Source: Suilimivivens sp964571145 (lineage in GTDB: Bacteria > Bacillota > Clostridia > Lachnospirales > Lachnospiraceae). Taken from it: a stretch of 64,000 nt of DNA. The stretch covers positions 13,258 to 77,257 of the forward strand of contig CAZNAP010000002.1 in the NCBI GenBank assembly GCA_964571145.1, read 5' to 3'. The notes beneath the pieces are model-generated. The model saw nothing but the letters and a program-made list of their open reading frames with translations, was not told the origin of the DNA and did not search any database. The number at the start of each line of letters is the position of its first letter. The stretch's first letter is position 1. A program made the translations under genes and the position numbers. Below are positions 42,404 to 49,773 of this stretch, one piece after another.

Positions 42404-42422
42404 TGAAACAAGGGGTAGAAAT

Positions 42423-43685
42423 ATGGCGGGAAAAAATTCCGACAATATAAGATGCTCTTTTTGCAATAAGACGCAGGATCAGGTGAGGAAGCTCATAGCA
42501 GGTCCGGCAGGTGTTTACATCTGTGATGAATGTGTGGAGATTTGCGCCGACATTGTAGAAGAGGAATATGACGATGCTGCACCGGAAGATGCTGAATTGG
42601 ATATTAATTTGCTGAAACCGGTAGAAATAAAGGATTTTTTAGATGATTATGTCATCGGACAGGAAGATGCCAAGAAGGTACTTTCCGTAGCCGTTTACAA
42701 TCATTACAAAAGAGTAATGGCGCCCAAGGATGCAGATGACGGAGTAGAGCTTCAGAAAAGCAATATTGTTTTGCTGGGACCTACTGGATCTGGTAAAACA
42801 TATTTGGCACAGACATTGGCGAAGATTATCAACGTACCGTTTGCAATTGCAGATGCGACTACATTAACAGAAGCCGGTTATGTGGGCGAGGATGTGGAGA
42901 ACATTCTCCTTAAATTGATACAGGCAGCGGATTATGATGTAGAGCGTGCGCAACTGGGTATTATCTACATTGATGAAATTGATAAAATCACCAAAAAGAG
43001 TGAGAATGTATCTATTACACGTGATGTTTCAGGCGAAGGCGTACAGCAGGCGTTGCTGAAAATCATCGAGGGTACAGTAGCCAATGTACCGCCTCAGGGG
43101 GGCAGGAAGCATCCGCACCAAGAATTAATCCAAATCGATACAACGAACATTTTGTTCATTTGCAGTGGTGCTTTTGATGGATTGGAAAAGATTGTAGAGA
43201 ATAGATTAAATAAAAATTCTATTGGCTTCGATGCAGAAATTGCAGATAAGAGCAATCGTGAAATCAGTACCTTGCTGAAAGAAGTGATTCCGCAGGATTT
43301 GGTTAAATTCGGACTGATTCCGGAATTTGTGGGACGTGTCCCAATTGCTGTAACGTTACAGGGTCTGGATGAGGCAGCTTTGATTCGAATTCTGAAAGAA
43401 CCTAAGAGTGCATTAGTGAAACAATATCAAAAACTTTTTGGCATTGATAATGTGAAATTGACCTTCGAAGAGGATGCAATAGAAGCAATCGCAAAGCAGG
43501 CTTTTGAATGCAAGACAGGCGCCAGAGGACTTCGTTCCATTATGGAAAAGGTGATGATGGATGTCATGTATGAAATTCCTTCTGATGAAACGATTGAAGA
43601 GTGTGTGATTACAAAAGGTGCTGTAGAAGGTACCGGAGCACCGCTTGTCAGTCATCAGGAAGCACCTATGCGGAAAGCAAAATAA
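42423..43685 (+). CDS. clpX: ATP-dependent Clp protease ATP-binding subunit ClpX
   Basis: ClpX unfolds substrates and feeds them to ClpP. The 420-residue AAA+ protein has an N-terminal zinc domain (CSFCNKTQDQV...CDECVEIC). Walker A is GPTGSGKT, Walker B IIYIDEIDKI, and the sensor regions and IGF-type loop (LNKNSIGF) are present. It begins 19 bp after clpP, so the two are co-expressed. A hairpin follows about 40 bp after the stop. Confidence 0.97.
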   Translation: MAGKNSDNIRCSFCNKTQDQVRKLIAGPAGVYICDECVEICADIVEEEYDDAAPEDAELDINLLKPVEIKDFLDDYVIGQEDAKKVLSVAVYNHYKRVMAPKDADDGVELQKSNIVLLGPTGSGKTYLAQTLAKIINVPFAIADATTLTEAGYVGEDVENILLKLIQAADYDVERAQLGIIYIDEIDKITKKSENVSITRDVSGEGVQQALLKIIEGTVANVPPQGGRKHPHQELIQIDTTNILFICSGAFDGLEKIVENRLNKNSIGFDAEIADKSNREISTLLKEVIPQDLVKFGLIPEFVGRVPIAVTLQGLDEAALIRILKEPKSALVKQYQKLFGIDNVKLTFEEDAIEAIAKQAFECKTGARGLRSIMEKVMMDVMYEIPSDETIEECVITKGAVEGTGAPLVSHQEAPMRKAK

Positions 43686-43726
43686 GAATTAATAAACTTA
43701 GTATAAATTTAATCTTTTTTTAATTC

Positions 43727-43755
43727 AAAATGTCGCTCATGGGCGGCATTTTGTG
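43727..43755 (+). terminator. Terminator-like hairpin after clpX
   Basis: AAAATGTCGC (43727-43736) pairs with GCGGCATTTT (43743-43752), a 10-bp stem with one G-T pair; the T-run is the end of the stem itself. Confidence 0.6.
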
Positions 43756-43773
43756 ATATAATGTACGCGAAGA

Positions 43774-43884
43774 AGCAGAGCAAAGTGTAAGTTATGAAGC
43801 TGTAAGATGCTTGCATCTGGAAGATTCAAAACTTACATTTTGAGAGCAACGCGACCGAGAAAACGTAGTTTTCGAGGCTCTGCT
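43774..43884 (+). ncRNA. Structured leader or small RNA upstream of lon
   Basis: An 8-bp closing stem AGCAGAGC/GCTCTGCT (43774-43781, 43877-43884) encloses two arms. One is a long arm TGTAAGTT/AACTTACA (43786-43793, 43830-43837), with inner TGAA/TTCA and AGATGC/GCATCT stems. The other is a GAAAAC/GTTTTC hairpin (43859-43873). Two GATATAATG strings (43756-43763 and 43895-43902) lie before and after it. No known RNA family is recognised; it could be the 5' leader of lon or an intergenic repeat. Confidence 0.45.
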
Positions 43885-43981
43885 GGAGTACATGATATAA
43901 TGAAGACTGCCGAGCGAAGCGAGTGTAGATAACGATCATGAACGTTAGTGAGCAGGTTCGAAAGATAAAGGATGAAGATAG

Positions 43982-46327
43982 ATGGAAGATACGAACAATA
44001 AAATGACTGATTTAATAGAATTACCAGTCATTCCATTGCGAGGAATGACTATTTTACCGGGAACGCCTATTCATTTTGATATTAACAGAAAACGATCCAT
44101 ACAGGCACTGGAAAAAGCGTTACGCGGAGATAATACTGTATTTCTTGTGACGCAGCGTGCTGCTGAAACGGAAGTTCCCAATAAGGAACAGCTTTACGGA
44201 ACCGGTACGATTGCTAAAGTGAAACAGGTTGCCAGGATGTCTAACCACATTATAAGAGTACTGGTAGAAGGAATAGACAGAGGTATATTGCAACAGATTA
44301 GTGAAACTGAGAGTGGTTATCTGGAGGGTGCAATCGAAATACAGGAGCCGGAATTCTTGCGTGATGAAGATTTGCCGGAGAAGGAAGCAATTTTACGGCA
44401 GATTAGAGAGTATTTTGCGGCTTTTGCAATGCATTATCCCAAAATGGATAAAAACGCAATTAAGAGATATGAGAAGCTGGATGACCCAGGACTTTTACTG
44501 GATCAGATTGTAATGAACATACCTCTGGATTATGAGAAGAAGCAGCTTCTTTTGGATACAATTTCTGTTAGAAAGCGATTTGAAGCCTTGAGCATTTATT
44601 TGCAAAATGAAATTCAAATTGCAAGTATTCGGGAAGATTTAGCCAAGAAGATAAAAAACCGAGTAGATACCAATCAAAAAGAATATATTCTTAGAGAACA
44701 GTTGCACTATATTAAAGAGGAACTGGGCGAAGAAGGTTCCTTTTCAGATGCCGAACAGTTCGAAAAAGCGGTTGAAGAATTGCAGGCTTCTACAGAAGTC
44801 AAAGATAAAATCAAGAAAGAAATAAAACGGTTTAAGAACTTATCAGGAAGTAGTTCTGAAAGTGCTGTGGAACGTGCCTATATCGAAACGTTATTGGAGC
44901 TTCCATGGGATAAGATGTCTAAGGATAATGAAAGCATTAAGAGAGCCAGAACGATTCTGGAGCGTGAGCATTACGGACTGGAACAGGTGAAGGAGAGAAT
45001 ATTGGAGTTCTTGGCTGTTCGTTGTCTGACGAAAAAGGGAAAAAGTCCCATTATTTGTCTGGTAGGACCTCCCGGAACAGGGAAGACCTCCATTGCCAGA
45101 AGTATGGCGGAATCACTGGATAAAAAGTATATTAGAATTTGTCTGGGTGGTGTCAGAGATGAAGCTGAAATTCGCGGTCATCGGAAGACCTATGTGGGTG
45201 CTATGCCCGGTCGTATTGCAGTTGGCTTAAAACAGGCAGCCGTTAAGAATCCGCTGATTTTATTGGATGAAATTGATAAAGTAAGCAATGACTATAAGGG
45301 TGATACTTTTTCAGCATTGCTGGAAGTATTGGATAGTGAACAAAATGTTAGATTCCAGGATCATTATGTAGAGATACCGCTGGATTTATCAGAAGTATTG
45401 TTTGTCGCAACCGCTAATTCTACTCAGAATATTCCAAGACCGTTATTGGACCGTATGGAAATCATTGAGGTAAATGGGTATACAGAAAATGAAAAATATC
45501 ATATTGCAAAAGAACATTTGTTAAAGAAACAGATGGAACAAAATGGAATTACCGGTAAGATGATGTCTTTTCAGGATACAGCACTAAAGAAAATTATCAG
45601 TTCTTATACCAGAGAAGCGGGAGTCAGAGGTTTAGAACGTAAAATCGGTGATGTTTGCCGTAAAGCTGCCCGCGAAATTTTGGAAGAGGAAAAAACCGAT
45701 AAAATCAAGGTATCCGCTAAAAATGTGGAGCATTTTCTGGGGAAACCAAAATACAGAATCGATAAAGCTGCTCATAACCCACAGGTCGGCATTGTGCGAG
45801 GACTTGCATGGACCAGCGTAGGTGGGCAGACGCTTCAGATCGAAGTAAACAGAATGCCGGGTAAGGGTGAAATAGAATTAACGGGTCAAATGGGAGATGT
45901 GATGAAAGAGTCTGCCAAGATAGCCTTAAGTTATGTACGCTCAATAGGATCTGAAAATGGCATAGCACCTGAATTCTTCAAAGAAAATGATTTCCATATT
46001 CATATTCCGGAAGGGGCGGTACCTAAGGACGGGCCATCAGCAGGTATTACTATGGCCACTGCATTGTTTTCTGCTGCAACGAATAAACAGGTGCGTTCTG
46101 ATTTGGCAATGACAGGAGAAGTAACGCTGCGTGGGCGTGTTTTGCCAATCGGCGGATTAAAAGAGAAACTGTTGGCGGCTGGTTTGGCTGGAATGAAAGA
46201 GGTACTTGTACCCTTTGAAAACAGTGGTGATATTGAGGAAATATCAGATGAGATTAAAGGCAATTTGGTGATTACTTATGTCAAAGATATGAAAGAGGTT
46301 TTGAAGACAGCCCTTTTGAAGGAGTAA
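43982..46327 (+). CDS. lon: ATP-dependent Lon protease
   Basis: Lon degrades misfolded and regulatory proteins. The 781-residue protein has the N-terminal substrate domain (LPVIPLRGMTILPGTPIHFDI), a coiled helical region and the AAA+ module (GPPGTGKTS, LILLDEIDKV). The C-terminal protease domain carries the catalytic Ser in PKDGPSAGI and the Lys in LPIGGLKEKLLAA. The length is standard. It is separated from clpX by a 296-bp structured interval and is followed 7 bp later by engB, the usual lon-engB pairing. Confidence 0.97.
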   Translation: MEDTNNKMTDLIELPVIPLRGMTILPGTPIHFDINRKRSIQALEKALRGDNTVFLVTQRAAETEVPNKEQLYGTGTIAKVKQVARMSNHIIRVLVEGIDRGILQQISETESGYLEGAIEIQEPEFLRDEDLPEKEAILRQIREYFAAFAMHYPKMDKNAIKRYEKLDDPGLLLDQIVMNIPLDYEKKQLLLDTISVRKRFEALSIYLQNEIQIASIREDLAKKIKNRVDTNQKEYILREQLHYIKEELGEEGSFSDAEQFEKAVEELQASTEVKDKIKKEIKRFKNLSGSSSESAVERAYIETLLELPWDKMSKDNESIKRARTILEREHYGLEQVKERILEFLAVRCLTKKGKSPIICLVGPPGTGKTSIARSMAESLDKKYIRICLGGVRDEAEIRGHRKTYVGAMPGRIAVGLKQAAVKNPLILLDEIDKVSNDYKGDTFSALLEVLDSEQNVRFQDHYVEIPLDLSEVLFVATANSTQNIPRPLLDRMEIIEVNGYTENEKYHIAKEHLLKKQMEQNGITGKMMSFQDTALKKIISSYTREAGVRGLERKIGDVCRKAAREILEEEKTDKIKVSAKNVEHFLGKPKYRIDKAAHNPQVGIVRGLAWTSVGGQTLQIEVNRMPGKGEIELTGQMGDVMKESAKIALSYVRSIGSENGIAPEFFKENDFHIHIPEGAVPKDGPSAGITMATALFSAATNKQVRSDLAMTGEVTLRGRVLPIGGLKEKLLAAGLAGMKEVLVPFENSGDIEEISDEIKGNLVITYVKDMKEVLKTALLKE

Positions 46328-46334
46328 GTAAAAA

Positions 46335-46922
46335 ATGGTAATTAAAAGTGTAAATTTAGAGACGGTCTGCGGCATTACAAGTACATTGCCGGAGAATGAG
46401 CATATGGAATTTGCTTTTGCCGGGAAAAGTAATGTAGGGAAATCTTCCTTGATTAACGGACTGATGAATCGTAAATCACTGGCCAGAACCAGTGCACAGC
46501 CGGGCAAAACGCAGACAATTAATTTCTATCATATTAACGACCAATTATATTTCGTGGATTTGCCGGGATATGGTTATGCTAAAGTCAACGAAGCAGAAAA
46601 AGCCAAATGGGGAAAAATGATAGAAAATTATCTGCATCAATCAAAGCAGTTAAAGGCTGTTTTTTTGCTGATTGATATTCGCCATGAACCGTCGGTGAAT
46701 GATAAGGTAATGTATGACTGGATATTGCATCAAGGCTATGAACCGATTATAATAGCTACTAAGCTGGATAAAATTAATCGTAGTCAGATTCAAAAACACA
46801 TCAAAATGTTAAAAGAGGGTTTACAGGTGATTCAAAATACAGTTGTGATTCCTTATTCTGCTCTGACCAAACAGGGAAGAGAAGAGATATATGATTTGTT
46901 GGATTCTTATCTGGAAGGCTAG
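46335..46922 (+). CDS. engB: Ribosome biogenesis GTPase EngB (YsxC/YihA)
   Basis: EngB is an essential GTPase for 50S subunit assembly. The 195-residue protein shows the G1 motif GKSNVGKSSLI, the conserved RKSLARTSAQPGKTQTINFY (G2), DLPGYGYAKV (G3), TKLDKI (G4) and SALTKQG (G5). It lies directly after lon and immediately before the AI-2E/YtvI-type gene. Confidence 0.97.
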   Translation: MVIKSVNLETVCGITSTLPENEHMEFAFAGKSNVGKSSLINGLMNRKSLARTSAQPGKTQTINFYHINDQLYFVDLPGYGYAKVNEAEKAKWGKMIENYLHQSKQLKAVFLLIDIRHEPSVNDKVMYDWILHQGYEPIIIATKLDKINRSQIQKHIKMLKEGLQVIQNTVVIPYSALTKQGREEIYDLLDSYLEG

Positions 46923-46931
46923 GTGATTAGT

Positions 46932-48161
46932 ATGGATAAAAGGGGAAATCCCCGTACCTATTTAAAAGTGTTTATGAATCTTGGTATCATGCTGGCTGCT
47001 ATATTATTACTGATTTTTGTGGTTCCACGAATTATCGTATACTTTATGCCTTTCGTTGCAGGCTGGGTGATTGCATTGATTGCCAGTCCGCTGGTTCGAT
47101 TTTTTGAGAAGAAACTAAAAATAAAGAGAAAAGCAAGCTCTGCTTTCGTTATTATTTTGGTTCTTTCAGCAGTCATTATTGGTGTTTATTTTATAGGCGC
47201 CAAAATCGTGGAAGAAATTGCTGACTTCATAGAAGAAGTACCGCAATTGTGGCAAAGCACGCAACAGGATTTCATGGAGGTTGGGCAAAAACTGGAGAAA
47301 GCCAGTATGCTTCTACCGGCGGATATCAGATTGAGTTTTAGTAACCTATCTGTAAAATTGGAAGAATTTGCAGGCGAACTGATGGATGGAATGGGTACGC
47401 CTACTTTAGAAGCTTTAAGTCGTTTCGCTATGAACTTACCTACGATTATTATAGGTGTGATTATGTGTCTGTTATCTTCCTATTTATTTGTATCAGACAG
47501 AGAGTATGTAACAAATCTTGTTACTAAAATTATGCCGGAATCTATTATGGAACGTTGGCATATGGTGAAACGAGGATTACGACGTGCCATAGGCGGTTAT
47601 TTCAAAGCACAGCTGAAAATAGAACTTTGGATGTATCTGCTCTTGTTAATCGGATTTTCAATCTTGCGAGTTCCTTATGCGTTCATTATTGCGATTGGAG
47701 TGGCTTTTCTGGATTTATTGCCATTCTTTGGAACAGGCACTGTGCTTTTGCCATGGGCGGTTATTAAGTTTTTAAGTGGCGATTATACAATGGTAATCGG
47801 TTTATTGATTATCTGGGGTGTGGGACAATTGGCAAGACAGTTGATTCAGCCCAAAATTGTTGGAGATTCGGTAGGTTTGCCGCCGATACCAACTTTGCTT
47901 TTATTATATATTGGATTCAAAGCCGGTGGGGTAGTTGGAATTATTATCGCTGTACCTATTGGATTAATCATTTTAAACATGTATGAAGAAGGGGTATTTA
48001 ACACCACTATTAACAGCTTGAAGATTCTTTATGCCAGCATCAGCAATTTCCGTCATCTCAAGGAAGAAGATATGATATCTGTTCATATCTATCGTGAGGA
48101 AGAAAAACGCCGTCTGGAAGCGAAAGAAAAGATGGCTAAGCAGAAAGAAGAAAGCAACTAA
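46932..48161 (+). CDS. AI-2E/PerM-family transporter (YtvI-like)
   Basis: The 409-residue membrane protein has about eight helices with the family layout. A helical pair (MLAAILLLIFVVPRIIVYFMPFVAGWVIALIASPLV) leads to a long extracytoplasmic segment with amphipathic helices. The C-terminal block FLDLLPFFGTGTVLLPWAV and RQLIQPKIVGDSVGLPPIPTLLLLYIGFKAGG follow. In spore formers the YtvI branch is a sporulation integral membrane protein; other members export small molecules. ATG 46932 is preferred over GTG 46923 because AGGTG lies 6 nt before it. A charged tail of about 40 residues ends the protein. Confidence 0.85.
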   Translation: MDKRGNPRTYLKVFMNLGIMLAAILLLIFVVPRIIVYFMPFVAGWVIALIASPLVRFFEKKLKIKRKASSAFVIILVLSAVIIGVYFIGAKIVEEIADFIEEVPQLWQSTQQDFMEVGQKLEKASMLLPADIRLSFSNLSVKLEEFAGELMDGMGTPTLEALSRFAMNLPTIIIGVIMCLLSSYLFVSDREYVTNLVTKIMPESIMERWHMVKRGLRRAIGGYFKAQLKIELWMYLLLLIGFSILRVPYAFIIAIGVAFLDLLPFFGTGTVLLPWAVIKFLSGDYTMVIGLLIIWGVGQLARQLIQPKIVGDSVGLPPIPTLLLLYIGFKAGGVVGIIIAVPIGLIILNMYEEGVFNTTINSLKILYASISNFRHLKEEDMISVHIYREEEKRRLEAKEKMAKQKEESN

Positions 48162-48175
48162 ACGAGGTAGCGTAA

Positions 48176-48934
48176 TTGCGAAATTTTAAGATAGTATTAC
48201 AATATGAAGGCACCAAATATCAAGGATGGCAAAGACAGGAGAGTTCGGAAAATACAATTCAAGGCAAATTAGAAGCATTATTATCCAGAATGTTGAATCA
48301 AAAGATACAAATCAATGGCTCCGGCAGAACGGATGCAGGTGTGCATGCATTAGGGCAAGTAGCAAATTTCCAATGTGAAACCAAAATGTCAGCAGAGGAA
48401 ATTTTAAGTGATATGAATTCTTATTTGCCGGAAGATATTGCAGTTATTTCGATTAAAGAGGTATCAGAGCGGTTTCACAGCCGTTTGAATGTCAAGGGAA
48501 AAACGTATTGTTATCGAGTAGTGAATTCAGCAATACCACATGTATTTGACAGAAAATATGTGCATGTTGTAACTCAACCACTTGATATAGAAGCAATGCG
48601 AGCAGCGGCAGCAGTTTTAGTCGGCACACATGATTTTAGTGCGTTTACATCTACTAAGAAGAGTAAGAAATCTTCAGTTCGAACAATTGATGAAATAAAA
48701 ATAGAAAAAGTGACGGATTCATCATCGGGGATGCGAGATGAAATACGGTTTACATTTAGCGGGAACGGATTTTTATATCACATGGTTAGAATTATCATGG
48801 GTACGCTGTTAGAGGTGGGAGAACATAAGAGAAAACCTGAAGATATGGCAGCAATTTTATCCGGCGGCAGCAGAGAACAAGCCGGCGAGCTGGTGCCTGC
48901 CAAAGGACTCACCCTAATGGAGGTTCGTTATTAG
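48176..48934 (+). CDS. truA: tRNA pseudouridine(38-40) synthase
   Basis: TruA isomerises U38-40 in the anticodon arm of many tRNAs. The 252-residue protein has the catalytic Asp in GSGRTDAGVHALGQVANF. RFHSRLNVKGKTYCYRV, HDFSAFTSTK and FLYHMVRIIMGTLLEVG are the other family blocks. The start is a TTG at 48176, 7 nt after GAGGT. Its stop TAG overlaps the GTG start of the VanZ-type gene by one base. Confidence 0.95.
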   Translation: MRNFKIVLQYEGTKYQGWQRQESSENTIQGKLEALLSRMLNQKIQINGSGRTDAGVHALGQVANFQCETKMSAEEILSDMNSYLPEDIAVISIKEVSERFHSRLNVKGKTYCYRVVNSAIPHVFDRKYVHVVTQPLDIEAMRAAAAVLVGTHDFSAFTSTKKSKKSSVRTIDEIKIEKVTDSSSGMRDEIRFTFSGNGFLYHMVRIIMGTLLEVGEHKRKPEDMAAILSGGSREQAGELVPAKGLTLMEVRY

Positions 48935-49425
48935 TGAAAGAGAATTCCAAAGTACGTGGCAAAGGAGTAATTAAACTCCTTTTTGTTGTGTATTTACTTT
49001 TAGTGATAAAAGTTATAATATTTAAATATCCTTTTGCACAATTACAGGAAATAGCAAATGCTTGGGAAAAGGGAGTTGTTTTAGAAGGGCTGGATACGGC
49101 CAACTTTACCCCCTTTAAGACCATCCATATGTATATTGATTATTCCTATAAACTCAATAGCTTCGAAAATATTGTAGGGAATGTGATTGTATTTATGCCT
49201 TTTGGTTTTTTGCTTCCTTATGTAATAAAGCATGGTAAATATTTTTTTGTTATGCTAGTCAATGTTTTTATTTTTGTATTGGGAATAGAGGTATTTCAGC
49301 TGTTCAGTGCATTTGGTGCCTTTGATGTAGATGATATTATATTGAATTGTTTTGGTGCAATATTAGGCCACATGGCTTATCAGGGCTATGAAACATTTAA
49401 AATATGGCAAATGCATAATTCTTGA
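48934..49425 (+). CDS. VanZ-like family membrane protein
   Basis: The 163-residue protein has four to five transmembrane helices and the VanZ-like core: NFTPFKTIHMYIDYSYKLNSFENIVGNVIVFMPFGFLLPYV, then LGIEVFQLFSAFGAFDVDDIILNCFGAILGHMAY. VanZ-like proteins are linked to low-level teicoplanin resistance and envelope functions, but most chromosomal members are uncharacterised. It starts with a GTG overlapping the truA stop. Its own stop lies inside the -35 box of the valS promoter. Confidence 0.9.
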   Translation: MKENSKVRGKGVIKLLFVVYLLLVIKVIIFKYPFAQLQEIANAWEKGVVLEGLDTANFTPFKTIHMYIDYSYKLNSFENIVGNVIVFMPFGFLLPYVIKHGKYFFVMLVNVFIFVLGIEVFQLFSAFGAFDVDDIILNCFGAILGHMAYQGYETFKIWQMHNS

Positions 49426-49450
49426 CAAATGTAGTTTTGTCGATTATCAT
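49422..49450 (+). promoter_or_regulatory. Promoter of the T-box valS transcript
   Basis: TTGACA (49422-49427), a 17-nt spacer and TATCAT (49445-49450). The -35 box overlaps the stop codon of the preceding VanZ-type gene. Confidence 0.75.
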
Positions 49451-49465
49451 GTTAATAATTTAAGA

Positions 49466-49752
49466 TTAAAGGTGAAGATAAAGAGGAGTACACATCACCT
49501 CCTGTCAGAGAAGGAATCCTGCTGTTGCAGTGCTGAAAGATTCCAAGGAAAGGAATGTAGAAGGTAGCTTTGGAGCCGGAGAGCAGAACCTGATTGGCGC
49601 ATGCCATGCAGCAAGTAAGTTCTCACGATTTATCCCCGTTAACGGATAGGATTTTGTTAGAAATCCATGAGTGATAAACGAAGGTGGAACCGCGTTACGA
49701 TACTAAGAGTATACGCCCTTTGCAGATAGGAATGTCTGTAAAGGGCTTTTTA
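49466..49752 (+). promoter_or_regulatory. T-box riboswitch, valine type
   Basis: The leader has stem I features (GATAAAGAGGAGTACAC, then the distal CAGAGAAGGAAT...CTGAAAGATTCC loops). A GTA specifier (49557-49559) lies in GGAATGTAGAAGG, and the T-box sequence AAGGTGGAACCGCG is at 49681-49694. A terminator follows: GCCCTTTGCAGA (49715-49726) with TCTGTAAAGGGC (49735-49746) and TTTTT. GTA is a valine codon, which matches the downstream valS. Uncharged tRNA-Val would favour the antiterminator. Confidence 0.93.
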
Positions 49753-49773
49753 ATTACAAGGAAGGAGTATTTT

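Noticed and set aside
49684..49773. N-terminal extension of valyl-tRNA synthetase
   Set aside because: The segment is the T-box and terminator of the riboswitch; the true start at 49774 has its own ribosome site.
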